64,000 nt of DNA, taken from positions 1,054,001-1,118,000 of the forward strand of contig OY782746.1 in the NCBI GenBank assembly GCA_963678095.2, given 5' to 3'. Position numbers and translations under genes: made by a program. The stretch is from G963678095 sp963678095. GTDB taxonomy: Bacteria; Bacillota; Negativicutes; Selenomonadales; Selenomonadaceae. Below, piece after piece: positions 1-8,508 of the stretch (the first letter of the stretch is position 1; each line of letters begins with the position of its first letter). The notes below the pieces were generated by a model, which saw only the letters and a list, made by a program, of their open reading frames with translations, searched no databases and was not told where the DNA came from.

Positions 1-2155
1 GGTGTTCAGCATGCTGCACCGTTGGCGCTTTTTCCTGCCGCTCCATCCGGGCAATCAATTCCCGGGCTGACAGCAAGGGGGCAAATTCACGGTTTACGTC
101 TGCCATATTCTCACCAGCAAAACGATTCGAACCGCCATTCGTCCTATTGACCGAGCCCTTAGCGCTGGAAAAATCGGGAACTCCGGACTTGTCGTCACAG
201 CTCATCCGGCAGCGCGGATAATTGGAACAGCCCCAAAAGTCGCCATTTTTTCCGCGTCGTTTAAGCATTGTTCCCTGCTGACAGCGTGGGCAAGGATGAT
301 CCCCCTGCACCGGCAAAGCAGCATCCAGCGCCTGGGCACAAAGCCGTTTCGTAAATTCGATCTGTCCCTGTAAAAATGTCGTCAGATCGCCGTCCCCTTC
401 AGCCATCGAATGCAGATGATCCTCCCAGATCGCCGTCGAGTCCGGATATGTCATCTCATCGGGCAGGGCATCCACCAGCAGATAGGCGGCATCGGTCGGG
501 ACAAGATATTTCTTTTTCCCTTCGGCCTGCAAAAATTTCCTTTTAATCAAATCATCGATGATCGTTGCCCGTGTGGCCTCTGTACCAATTCCATATACAT
601 CCTTGAGCTTTTTTTTAGACTCTTCATCTTTGACATACTTATGAATTTCTTTCATTCCTGCCAGAAGCGTCGCCGCCGTGAACCGCAGCGGAGGTTTTGT
701 CACCCGACGATCCATTCGCCCGTCCTGATAAAAAGCAGGATCCTGCTTCTTCATCGCCGGCAAAGAATCCGCTTCTTTGTCCTCTTTCTCCTCTTCTTTA
801 TCTGAATCCGCCGAATAAAGACTTTTCCAGCCCGCCTCTTTTACCACACGCCCACTCGCAGTGAAGAGCTCCTCTTCATAGGTAACTTCAAGCTTCGTCT
901 GGTCATACACATGCAATGGATAAAACTGGGCTATATAGGCTTGTGAAATCAGAAAATAAATATTTCGTTCTGCCTCACCAAGGGTAGCCGGATTTGTCTT
1001 TACCTGCGTGGGAATAATCGCATGATGGGCAGAAATTTTCTTATCGTTCCAGCAACGGCTCTTTATGCCAGGATCAGCCGCCGCTGCCCAGGAAGCCAGT
1101 AGAGCATCCCCGCTCTGGGCTAGATTCCCTAAAATGATCTTGGCATCAGTAAGCTGATTCAGCGGCAAATAATCGCAGTCAGAACGAGGATAGGTTGTCA
1201 GTTTTTTTTCATAGAGTTTTTGGGCCGTATCAAGGACAAGCTGAGGTTCATAACCAAAGCGTTTTCCCGCCAGTACCTGCAGTGCCGATAACGAAAACGG
1301 CAGGCGCTGGGCCTCTTTTTTCTGCACTTTTTGATAGCTGGTAATAATTCCTGGCTCTGCCGCATCTGTAAACCGTGCCAAAAGCGCTTCGGCTGCCTGC
1401 TCATCAAGCAGGCGCCCTTCAGCATCAAGACCAGGCTGCTCTTCACTCGGTTTCCAATTTGCCCAAAAGGTTCCATTTTTATGTTCAAATTCCGCTTTGA
1501 GCGTAAAATAATCTATCGGCACAAAATTTTTGAGTTCGCGTTCCCGTCTGACAACCAGTGCCAGCGTTGGGGTCTTCACCCGTCCAATCGGCAGTACAAT
1601 TCTATGACCGGCACGTCTTGCCGCCAGAGTGTATGCCCGTGATAAGTTCATTCCGATCAGCCAGTCGGCCCGGGCCCGGGCCAATGCCGATTGTTTTAAA
1701 TTGTAAAAATCCTGATTGTCTCGCAAGGATGCATTCGCTTTCTGTATGCTTTTTTCATCCAATGCATTGAGCAATATCCGTTTGACCGGTTTTTTGTTAT
1801 TCAGATAATCGAGGACCTCATCAATCAAAAGTTGTCCTTCTCTGTCCGGGTCACCGGCATGAACGATTTCATCGGACTTTTCAATCAGCCCTTTGACTAT
1901 GGAGAATTGCTTGGCACAGGATTTGTCAACAAGCAGTTTCCACTGCTGCGGTATAATCGGCAAATCCTCCACCCGCCACAGCTTGTATTTTGCATCATAT
2001 TCATCCGGTTCTGCCTGGCGCAGTATATGCCCAAACCCCCAGGTTACCAAGGCCTCCTTTGTTTCCAGATACCCGTCATGTCTGACAAGTGGCCCGGCAA
2101 GACACTTGGCGATCTCAGCTCCCAAGCTAGGCTTTTCGGCAATATATAATCTCAA
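1..2155 (-). CDS. topB: DNA topoisomerase III (3' end cut by window edge)
   Basis: Type IA topoisomerase that cuts and passes single DNA strands, used to decatenate replication and recombination intermediates. The frame is open from a TTG at 2155 to the window edge (718 codons visible). The N-terminus RLYIAEKPSLG is the Toprim start; the catalytic Tyr is about residue 322 in TYPRSDCDYL; a topoisomerase zinc finger with paired cysteines (CPRC, then CSNYPRC) begins near residue 622. TTG is chosen because GAGGTG lies six bases upstream and there is no ATG near the conserved start. A family protein is about 700-750 aa, so only a short tail is missing. Family assignment is firm. Confidence 0.93.
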   Translation of the reverse strand, partial: MRLYIAEKPSLGAEIAKCLAGPLVRHDGYLETKEALVTWGFGHILRQAEPDEYDAKYKLWRVEDLPIIPQQWKLLVDKSCAKQFSIVKGLIEKSDEIVHAGDPDREGQLLIDEVLDYLNNKKPVKRILLNALDEKSIQKANASLRDNQDFYNLKQSALARARADWLIGMNLSRAYTLAARRAGHRIVLPIGRVKTPTLALVVRRERELKNFVPIDYFTLKAEFEHKNGTFWANWKPSEEQPGLDAEGRLLDEQAAEALLARFTDAAEPGIITSYQKVQKKEAQRLPFSLSALQVLAGKRFGYEPQLVLDTAQKLYEKKLTTYPRSDCDYLPLNQLTDAKIILGNLAQSGDALLASWAAAADPGIKSRCWNDKKISAHHAIIPTQVKTNPATLGEAERNIYFLISQAYIAQFYPLHVYDQTKLEVTYEEELFTASGRVVKEAGWKSLYSADSDKEEEKEDKEADSLPAMKKQDPAFYQDGRMDRRVTKPPLRFTAATLLAGMKEIHKYVKDEESKKKLKDVYGIGTEATRATIIDDLIKRKFLQAEGKKKYLVPTDAAYLLVDALPDEMTYPDSTAIWEDHLHSMAEGDGDLTTFLQGQIEFTKRLCAQALDAALPVQGDHPCPRCQQGTMLKRRGKNGDFWGCSNYPRCRMSCDDKSGVPDFSSAKGSVNRTNGGSNRFAGENMADVNREFAPLLSARELIARMERQEKAPTVQHAEH

Positions 2156-2186
2156 TATTTACACCTCGTTAAAAGTTCCGTTGACA

Positions 2187-2558
2187 CTATTTAAAAATAA
2201 GCGAGTATACGCCCCACACGACCATGGCCCCCCACAAAAGGAGCAATGCCGCCGCAAAAGCCAGTATATAGGGCAGTTTCGCATCCAGCTGTTTGACCCT
2301 ACGCTCGCTGTCACGGCGCACGGCTGCCGGCAAAAGGCAGGTAAGTCCCCATACCATCGCCGGAAAAATCACTGCATCATCAAGCAGCCCCACAACCGGC
2401 ACCGGATCCGGAATCAGGTCAAGCGGACTGATCAGATAGAGTACGGCTACCACCAGCAACATCTTTATATACCTAGGCACTAGCGGATGGCGCAGGGCAA
2501 ACAGCAACAACAAGTCTCGATGCAGCCCTTTGAGCCAAGGTAAACGGCTAAATCCCAT
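2187..2558 (-). CDS. DUF1232 (YkvA-type) membrane protein
   Basis: Small membrane protein of 123 aa with the DUF1232 signature YLISPLDLIPD in the first hydrophobic segment and one or two further membrane segments at the C-terminus (LAFAAALLLLWGAMVVWGVY). The role of DUF1232 proteins is not known. I place the start at the second possible ATG (MGFSRLPW) because it follows AAAGCGGGGGGC, while the upstream ATG at 2591 has no ribosome-binding site. It ends 31 bp before the topB start on the same strand, so co-transcription is likely. Confidence 0.8.
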   Translation of the reverse strand: MGFSRLPWLKGLHRDLLLLFALRHPLVPRYIKMLLVVAVLYLISPLDLIPDPVPVVGLLDDAVIFPAMVWGLTCLLPAAVRRDSERRVKQLDAKLPYILAFAAALLLLWGAMVVWGVYSLIFK

Positions 2559-2735
2559 GCTGCCCCCCGCTTTCCTTATAAGCACCATCATTTATATTGC
2601 TATTTTACCATAAAATCCACCCGCATTTATCTTTTTCGCAAAATTTGCCCGCAGCTGTAAAATATTTTTCCTTTTTTGATGTCATTACGCGATGATGTCT
2701 ACATTTATCTAATTGGTATTGATTATAATTTTCAA

Positions 2736-2764
2736 TTGACAACCATCAGCCACCTTGTTATAAT
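2736..2764 (+). promoter_or_regulatory. sigmaA promoter of the lysine-riboswitch transcript
   Basis: TTGACA at 2736-2741, 17-bp spacer, TATAAT at 2759-2764: a perfect consensus promoter about 25 bp upstream of the lysine aptamer. Confidence 0.88.
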
Positions 2765-2790
2765 TTATATATTAAAACTTACATATTTAC

Positions 2791-2956
2791 AGGTAGAGGA
2801 GCGATTGCTCAATAGTACCCTTATCGAGCCAGCCAGGCATTGACATAAGAGGAAAGGGAGCGTCGCCGAAATGATTTTTCCGGCCGGAAAAATTGTTGGT
2901 CGTGGGCTGAATAAGTACTCGACTGTCATACAAATGTATGGAGGGCTATCCTAACG
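2791..2956 (+). promoter_or_regulatory. Lysine riboswitch (L box)
   Basis: The stretch carries the conserved L-box blocks in order: AGGTAGAGGAGCG near 2791, AGTA near 2814, GAGGAAAGGGAGCGTCGCCGA near 2851, GGTCGTGGGCTGAATAAG near 2899 and GGAGGGCTATCC near 2940. GGTAG (2792-2796) pairs with CTATC (2946-2950) to close P1. Lysine binding should favour the terminator just downstream and switch off lysA. Confidence 0.93.
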
Positions 2957-2969
2957 CTATTAATACACG

Positions 2970-3008
2970 GCGATTTGCAGGAGCTTTCTGGCAAATCGCT
3001 TTTTGTTT
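2970..3008 (+). terminator. Riboswitch-controlled intrinsic terminator
   Basis: GCGATTTGC (2970-2978) pairs with GCAAATCGC (2991-2999), followed by TTTTTG. It lies between the aptamer and lysA, which is the usual place for the expression platform. Confidence 0.88.
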
Positions 3009-3055
3009 GAATATATTTCTTTTGTAATATGTAAAATCAATTGGAGGTTTATATT

Positions 3056-4312
3056 ATGAGTGAAAAAATTTTCCCAATCAGCAAAGAAAAATTAGAAGAA
3101 ATCATCAAGGACTATCCGACCCCGTTTCATATCTATGATGAAAAAGCAATCCGGGCCAATATGCGCCGGCTTTTCAAGGCATTTTCCTGGGCGCCATCTT
3201 TTCGCGAGCATTATGCCGTAAAGGCCGCCCCAAATCCACGCCTGCTGCAGGTTCTGCATGAAGAAGGCGCCGGTGCCGACTGCAGTTCTTTGCCTGAACT
3301 GCTGCTGGCCGATGCTTCGGGCATCAAAGGCGAGGCAATTATGCTGACCTCAAATGACACCCCAGCCGATGAATTTCAAAAGGCCGTCGAACTCGGCGCT
3401 GTCATCAACCTTGATGATATCACACATATCGAATACCTGGAAAAGCACGCTGGGTTCCCTGCGATTTTATCGTTCCGCTACAATCCAGGAGCCTTGATTG
3501 AAGGCAACGACATCATCGGCAAACCGGAGGAAGCAAAATATGGACTTACCCGCGAGCAGCTGTTTGACGCTTATAAAATCGCTCAGCAAAAAGGCGTAAA
3601 GCGCTTCGGACTGCACACAATGGTTATCTCGAACGAGCTGCAGGCTGACGCTTTTATCGCCACGGCTAAGCTGATGTTCAACCTGGCGGTGGAAATAAAA
3701 GAACGCCTTGGCATTTCCCTTGAATTTGTCAATCTGGGTGGCGGCGTTGGCATTCCCTATCGCCCGGAAGAAGAAGGAGTCAACCTCGAATACGTCGGTG
3801 ACGGAATTCACCGGGCCTATCAGGAGATCATCGAGCCGGCTGGACTGGGATCACTGGCGATTGCCCTGGAACTCGGCCGTTCCATCACTGGGCCTTACGG
3901 CTACCTCGTTTCCACCGCCCTGCACGAAAAACACACATATAAGGATTACATTGGTCTCGATTCCTGCATGGCCAATCTGATGCGCCCGGCACTTTACGGC
4001 TCGTATCACCACATCACAGTGGTCGGCAAAGAAATGGCTGCCTGTGATCATAAATATGACATCACCGGATCGCTTTGCGAAAACAACGACAAGTTTGCCA
4101 TTGACCGTCTGTTGCCAAAAATCGATATCGGCGACCGCATCATTCTGCACGATGCGGGGGCACACGGCCATTCCATGGGGTTTAACTATAATGGGAAACT
4201 GCGCAGTGCTGAATTGCTGCTAAAAGAAGATGGCAGCGTCGAATTGATCCGTCGGGCAGAAACCATCGAGGATTACTTCGCCACCCTAAAATATCCTGGA
4301 TCCGTCCTGTAA
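3056..4312 (+). CDS. lysA: Diaminopimelate decarboxylase
   Basis: PLP enzyme (fold type III) that decarboxylates meso-diaminopimelate to L-lysine, the last step of lysine synthesis. 418 aa. YAVKA gives the PLP lysine at about residue 56, GGGVGIPY (228-235) the phosphate-binding loop, and CENNDKF (Cys about 341) plus HDAGAHGHSMGFNYNG the second-subunit active-site parts. ATG at 3056 is used because GGAGG (3043-3047) sits in front of it; a TTG at 3041 would overlap that site. It stands alone behind a lysine riboswitch, which agrees with biosynthesis rather than lysine/ornithine decarboxylation. Fold type III decarboxylases overlap in sequence, so substrate choice rests partly on the riboswitch. 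Confidence 0.9.
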   Translation: MSEKIFPISKEKLEEIIKDYPTPFHIYDEKAIRANMRRLFKAFSWAPSFREHYAVKAAPNPRLLQVLHEEGAGADCSSLPELLLADASGIKGEAIMLTSNDTPADEFQKAVELGAVINLDDITHIEYLEKHAGFPAILSFRYNPGALIEGNDIIGKPEEAKYGLTREQLFDAYKIAQQKGVKRFGLHTMVISNELQADAFIATAKLMFNLAVEIKERLGISLEFVNLGGGVGIPYRPEEEGVNLEYVGDGIHRAYQEIIEPAGLGSLAIALELGRSITGPYGYLVSTALHEKHTYKDYIGLDSCMANLMRPALYGSYHHITVVGKEMAACDHKYDITGSLCENNDKFAIDRLLPKIDIGDRIILHDAGAHGHSMGFNYNGKLRSAELLLKEDGSVELIRRAETIEDYFATLKYPGSVL

Positions 4313-4317
4313 AAAGA

Positions 4318-4360
4318 AAAAAACTGCCGCCGGCTGCGTACAGCCGGCGGCAGTTTTGCT
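4318..4360. terminator. Bidirectional terminator between lysA and pfkA
   Basis: CTGCCGCCGGCTG (4324-4336) and CAGCCGGCGGCAG (4341-4353) form a 13-bp stem flanked by A- and T-runs, between convergent genes. Confidence 0.9.
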
Positions 4361-4372
4361 TTTATTACCAGA

Positions 4373-5332
4373 TCAGGCCAAAACCCTGGCCAAACGGATA
4401 AGTTCTGGATCAAGTGTTTTCTGATTTGTCACCGCATCGGCAAGATCAATGCTTACCACCTTGCCAGCATCAAAGCCAAAAACAACATTCGAAATCCCGG
4501 AAATCAATGCCAGAGCCGCTTTTTCCCCCAGCATACTCGCCTTAATCCGGTCTTCAACCGATGGCGAACCACCACGCTGAATATGTCCGAGCACAGATAC
4601 ACGGGTATCAATACCGGTCTTTTCCGCAACATGCTTGCCGATTTCAATTGCACTGCCAGCGCCCTCAGCAACAACAACGATACTGTACCGTTTTCCCTGG
4701 TCATAAGACGCTTTCAGTTCCTGGCACATTTCATCAACATCGTATTTAACTTCCGGCACAAGAACATATTCCGCCCCGCCAGCGATGCCGGCTGTCATTG
4801 CCAACCAGCCGGATTTTCTGCCCATTACCTCAATAATGATAATTCGCCGATGGGCAGAAGCCGTATCGCGTAATTTATTAATGGCATCAACAATGGTATT
4901 GGCGGCCGTATCAGCCCCGATTGTATAATCAGTCCCCCAGACATCATTGTCAATCGTTCCCGGCAGACCGACAATAGGAATCCCCAGTTTCCCAAGCAAT
5001 GCCCCGCCCGTAAGACTGCCGTCACCGCCGATGACAACTACGCCTTCAATTCCATGCCGGCGCAGGTTCTCATAAGCGACTTTTCGTCCTTCTTCTGTTT
5101 TAAATTCTGGACTGCGGGCCGTTCCCAAAAAAGTTCCGCCCCGCTGAATGATATCGCCGACATCACGCGATTCGAGCTGACGCATATCATCTTCAATCAT
5201 GCCCTTATACCCATTGTTGATTCCCCATACTTCTACCCCTTCAAACAACGCGGTTCTCACAACGGCCCGAGCCGCTGCATTCATTCCTGGGCTGTCGCCG
5301 CCGCTGGTCATAACACCAATACATTTCAACAT
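4373..5332 (-). CDS. pfkA: ATP-dependent 6-phosphofructokinase
   Basis: Phosphorylates fructose 6-phosphate to fructose 1,6-bisphosphate, the committed step of glycolysis. 319 aa, normal for the bacterial allosteric enzyme. TSGGDSPGMN at residues 9-18, GGDGS at 102-106 (Gly105 is typical of the ATP-using form), and the catalytic loop GTIDND at 125-130; MGRKSGWLA and HIQRGGSPS are further family motifs. ATG follows AAAGGGG at a suitable distance. The mannose-family PTS operon lies directly upstream on the same strand but is separated by a strong terminator, so pfkA appears to have its own promoter, which I could not place. Confidence 0.95.
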   Translation of the reverse strand: MLKCIGVMTSGGDSPGMNAAARAVVRTALFEGVEVWGINNGYKGMIEDDMRQLESRDVGDIIQRGGTFLGTARSPEFKTEEGRKVAYENLRRHGIEGVVVIGGDGSLTGGALLGKLGIPIVGLPGTIDNDVWGTDYTIGADTAANTIVDAINKLRDTASAHRRIIIIEVMGRKSGWLAMTAGIAGGAEYVLVPEVKYDVDEMCQELKASYDQGKRYSIVVVAEGAGSAIEIGKHVAEKTGIDTRVSVLGHIQRGGSPSVEDRIKASMLGEKAALALISGISNVVFGFDAGKVVSIDLADAVTNQKTLDPELIRLARVLA

Positions 5333-5557
5333 AATTTCAATCCCCTTTATTTTTCATCAACTGCATGGTCATAATACAAAATTAAGTAATTATTAAATTA
5401 TGCGGCTTTTTTAACTTAAATATAAGCAGCATTAATTTTATTCTTACTTATAGTTACTTATTTTAAATTAAAATAAGCCGTTGTGACTCTGTTTTCATTG
5501 TAAATAATTTACGCTAAAAAGTAAAGTCCCTTGACGTATTCTTTGCAAATTTTTCTG

Positions 5558-5590
5558 AAAAAAAGGCGGCCGCTGACAGCGGCCGCCTTT
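5558..5590 (-). terminator. Terminator of the PTS operon
   Basis: GGCGGCCGC and GCGGCCGCC (5565-5587) form a GC-rich stem; on the minus strand it is followed by a run of T. It lies just after the EIID stop codon. Confidence 0.9.
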
Positions 5591-5596
5591 GCCTTA

Positions 5597-6412
5597 TTAT
5601 TTTAAGAAACCCATGCCAAAGCCAAGGATACCGACGGCAAACAAACCGAAGATGATCCAAATTGCATTGACTTTTTTCTTCATCAGACGCATGCAGATGA
5701 AAGTCAGAATCAATGGCACCAAACCCGGCATCAACTGATCGAGAATTCCCTGTACCGTTGTCGTGACTACTTTGCCATCCTGCATCGTAATCTGCGAGAC
5801 AACCAGCGGAATATTGACCGACGTCCACTTGTTTACCAACGCACCCATGACAAAGAGCCCAAGAATAGAAGCACCTTCGGTGAGTTTCTGCAGCTTATTG
5901 CCAGCCACATCCTCAACAACATCGGTTCCCTTTTCATAACCGTATCTGATCCCATACCAGCGGATAGCAAGCCGGACGGCATTGAACAAGATGAAGAACA
6001 ACAGCGGTCCACCAATGCTGCCAGTCAGTGCAATAGAAGCGCCAAGAGCGGCTGTAATCGGGCGAAGTGTTCCCCAGAAAATCGGATCGCCGACACCAGC
6101 GAGCGGCCCCATCATACCAACCTTGATACCATTGATTGCACCTTCCGGAATATCTTTACCGTTGGCTCTTTGTTCTTCCAGTGCAGCCGTGATTCCGATG
6201 ATCGGAGCCGTAACAAACGGCTGGGTATTATAAAATTCCAGATGGCGTTTAATTGCCTGTTTGAGATCTTCCCCCTGATACAAGCGTTTAAGAATCGGCA
6301 CCATGCCGAAGCAATACCCTAAAGCCTGCATTCTTTCCATATTCCAGGAACCCTGTAAAAAGTTAGAACGGACAAACGTCCAGAAAAAATCACTTTTTGT
6401 AAGCTGTTTCAT
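5597..6412 (-). CDS. PTS mannose-family EIID subunit
   Basis: Membrane subunit of a mannose/fructose/sorbose-type phosphotransferase permease; with EIIC it forms the sugar channel. 271 aa, starting MKQLTKSDFFWTFVRSNFLQGSWNMERMQALG, which is the typical EIID N-terminus, followed by MMGPLAGVGDP and a hydrophobic C-terminal anchor. AGGAGGAAG precedes the ATG. Last gene of the EIIA-EIIB-EIIC-EIID order. The transported sugar cannot be read from the sequence. Confidence 0.93.
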   Translation of the reverse strand: MKQLTKSDFFWTFVRSNFLQGSWNMERMQALGYCFGMVPILKRLYQGEDLKQAIKRHLEFYNTQPFVTAPIIGITAALEEQRANGKDIPEGAINGIKVGMMGPLAGVGDPIFWGTLRPITAALGASIALTGSIGGPLLFFILFNAVRLAIRWYGIRYGYEKGTDVVEDVAGNKLQKLTEGASILGLFVMGALVNKWTSVNIPLVVSQITMQDGKVVTTTVQGILDQLMPGLVPLILTFICMRLMKKKVNAIWIIFGLFAVGILGFGMGFLK

Positions 6413-6444
6413 GATGAATCTTCCTCCTTTTATTCTTCTTATTC

Positions 6445-7251
6445 TCAGTCGTCCAAATCGTCGTCAGCATCGCTGGCCGAAGCACCAGCAGCTGCAACCT
6501 GGTTATTATTGGCATTGTATTTCGGATTCAGCTGAATGTACACAATTGCGCACACGAGCCCAATCACACCAAAGGCAACGAGGTTGAAGTTGGTAAACGC
6601 TGCGAATACGAAGCCCAGGAAGAAGAACGGCATCAGATAATTGGCCCCCATCATGTTAATGACCATCGCATACCCGACAACAACGATAAATCCGCCGGCT
6701 ACCTGCAGGCCGCCAGTGACAACTGGTGGAATTGCATTGAGCATAGCTTGAACAGCACCCGTACCAATATACATGGCAACAAGTGTTGCCGGTACAGCTA
6801 CACGCAGCGCCTGCATGCAAAGGGCGCCGAGGTGGCATAAATCAATGCCGCGAAGATTGCCTTCTTCTGCATAGCCATCCGCTTTATGCTGGAAAAATAC
6901 CGTGAGTGTACGGCAGAGAATTGTCAGAACCTGTCCGGCTGCAGCCAGCGGCATGGCAATTGCGATACCAGCCCCAATGCTTTGATGACCGGCAATAACC
7001 AGAATCGTTGAAATGACGGAAGCCAGGGCCGCATCCGGAGCCATAGCGGCACCGATGTTCATCCAGCCCAAAGCGATCATTTCTAATGTACCACCAATGA
7101 TGATGCCTGTTGTCATGTCGCCTAAAACGAGACCTGTCAGTGTGCATGCGATAAGCGGTCTGTGCATCTGAAATTCGTCCAGAACACTTCCCATACCAGC
7201 TACACAGGCTACAATGAAGATGGCGATGATTTGCATAGTACTAATTTCCAT
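6445..7251 (-). CDS. PTS mannose-family EIIC subunit
   Basis: Polytopic membrane subunit (268 aa) of the mannose-family PTS. Motifs include GTLEMIALGWMNIGAAMAPDAA, characteristic of EIIC-Man/Sor. It ends in an acidic, Asp-rich tail (ASDADDDLDD) beyond the last membrane helix, which is longer than I expect for the family. ATG at 7251 is preferred over the in-frame GTG at 7266, because GGAGGG lies between them at the right spacing. Confidence 0.92.
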   Translation of the reverse strand: MEISTMQIIAIFIVACVAGMGSVLDEFQMHRPLIACTLTGLVLGDMTTGIIIGGTLEMIALGWMNIGAAMAPDAALASVISTILVIAGHQSIGAGIAIAMPLAAAGQVLTILCRTLTVFFQHKADGYAEEGNLRGIDLCHLGALCMQALRVAVPATLVAMYIGTGAVQAMLNAIPPVVTGGLQVAGGFIVVVGYAMVINMMGANYLMPFFFLGFVFAAFTNFNLVAFGVIGLVCAIVYIQLNPKYNANNNQVAAAGASASDADDDLDD

Positions 7252-7302
7252 TATTTTTCCCTCCACTTATGATATATATTTTAAAACCTAAGTTTGACAC
7301 CC

Positions 7303-7779
7303 TTATTTTAAGACATCCATCAGCATAACTTTCTTATCCGTATCTACTTTGCGGATTTCCAGTTCAATTCCTTTTTCATTGAGCTTTTTGAAAGCTTCCG
7401 CATCGGCATCATCCACCGAAACAGCTCCGGTAATTTGGCGTTTTCCTTCTTTGAAGCTCATACCGCCGATATTAATGCTTTTGAGTTCGACTCCAGCCTC
7501 TACCATTTTCAATACACTGGTCGGATTTGTGAACAGTAACAGGCATTTTGTATTTTCATATTTCGGATTGCTGTAAACGCGGACTGCTTTTTCAATATCG
7601 ACCACACTCGATTTTATTCCCGGAGGTGCTACCTGTTTGAGCAATGTCGAACGAATTGCATCATTGGCTACTTCATCATCGCAAACGATAATGCGCTCAC
7701 AGCCTGTCACCTTCGCCCATACGGTCGCTACCTGCCCATGAATCAAGCGGTCATCAATTCTTGCCAATACGATTTTCAT
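7303..7779 (-). CDS. PTS mannose-family EIIB subunit
   Basis: Cytoplasmic phosphocarrier, 158 aa. RIDDRLIHGQV contains the phosphorylated His (about residue 14), which receives phosphate from EIIA and passes it to the incoming sugar. Its ATG shares one base with the TAA stop of the EIIA gene, so the two are translationally coupled. Confidence 0.94.
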   Translation of the reverse strand: MKIVLARIDDRLIHGQVATVWAKVTGCERIIVCDDEVANDAIRSTLLKQVAPPGIKSSVVDIEKAVRVYSNPKYENTKCLLLFTNPTSVLKMVEAGVELKSINIGGMSFKEGKRQITGAVSVDDADAEAFKKLNEKGIELEIRKVDTDKKVMLMDVLK

Positions 7780-8210
7780 TATAAATCATCCTCCTCGTCA
7801 ACTTCGATTTCACTAGCGTGAAAGGTCTGCACACCGCCTTGCCCCGCGGCTACAGCTTTCTCGATAATTTCCTTGATTCCCATATCACCGGCCGTAAGCT
7901 GCAGCCCGATCGTTTCGATCAGCATCGGCAGATTCACCCCAGTGACAATCCCATAGTTCTCATTGCCGATTGCCAGCCGGCAGGCTGCATTATAAGGACT
8001 GCCGCCGAACAGATCATTGAGAAATATTACGCCGTTTTCCGTATCCAGTTCGGCAATAGCCGCTTCATATTTTGCCACAACGTCATCCGGACCTTCTCCC
8101 GGGACAAGCGTAATCGCCTTGACGTTTGCCGTTGCTCCACAGATCATTTCACAGGTCTTAACCAGTTCTGTGGCAAAGCTGCCATGCGTTCCCACTAAAA
8201 TAGCCAACAT
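7779..8210 (-). CDS. PTS mannose-family EIIA subunit
   Basis: Cytoplasmic EIIA, 143 aa, with the phospho-His in VGTHGSFA (residue 9) and the FLNDLFGGSPYNAA motif. It accepts phosphate from HPr. First gene of the four-gene operon, preceded by a ribosome-binding site GGAG and by a sigma54 promoter. The C-terminus is acidic (EIEVDEEDDL). Confidence 0.94.
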   Translation of the reverse strand: MLAILVGTHGSFATELVKTCEMICGATANVKAITLVPGEGPDDVVAKYEAAIAELDTENGVIFLNDLFGGSPYNAACRLAIGNENYGIVTGVNLPMLIETIGLQLTAGDMGIKEIIEKAVAAGQGGVQTFHASEIEVDEEDDL

Positions 8211-8311
8211 AAATATTAGCTCCTTCCTTTGTCTTTATGATGAATATCTTACCTCTAAATCTCTCTATCTCTCTGTGGGGATAAACACCTTTTCTTTTCA
8301 CCAATATCTAT

Positions 8312-8330
8312 ATGCAAATCACGTGCCAAC
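8312..8330 (-). promoter_or_regulatory. Sigma54 (-24/-12) promoter of the PTS operon
   Basis: Read on the minus strand the site is TTGGCACGTGATTTGCAT, matching the TGGCAC-N5-TTGC consensus with GG at -24 (8326-8327) and GC at -12 (8314-8315). It lies about 100 bp upstream of EIIA and next to a LevR-type activator gene. Confidence 0.9.
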
Positions 8331-8391
8331 TTTGTGTATCAAAACGAAAGCCCCTGTTTTCATAGCAAGCAGAAGCGTTTTCTTTTTTTTC

Positions 8392-8442
8392 AATACTCTT
8401 TTCATTCCAAACAATACTCTTCCATCTTTAAAAAATACCCTT
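8392..8442 (-). promoter_or_regulatory. Three 21-bp-phased direct repeats, probable LevR enhancer (UAS)
   Basis: AATACTCTT at 8392-8400 and 8413-8421 and AATACCCTT at 8434-8442 (AAGAGTATT / AAGGGTATT on the minus strand). The period is exactly 21 bp, two helical turns, so all copies face the same side. They lie 60-115 bp upstream of the -24 element, where enhancer-binding proteins bind. That they bind this LevR protein is inference. Confidence 0.6.
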
Positions 8443-8461
8443 AAGACACTAAAAAGTCAAA

Positions 8462-8506
8462 AAAATACACTGCTGCGGCAAATTGTCTTCAGCAGTGTAT
8501 TTTTTA
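8462..8506 (-). terminator. Terminator of the levR-like gene
   Basis: AAAATACACTGCTG and CAGCAGTGTATTTT form a 14-bp stem just after the regulator stop codon, with T-runs on both strands. Confidence 0.85.
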
Positions 8507-8508
8507 TA

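Noticed and set aside
410..1770. Several plus-strand frames opposite topB
   Set aside because: They are antisense to a clear topoisomerase III reading frame and show no family features.
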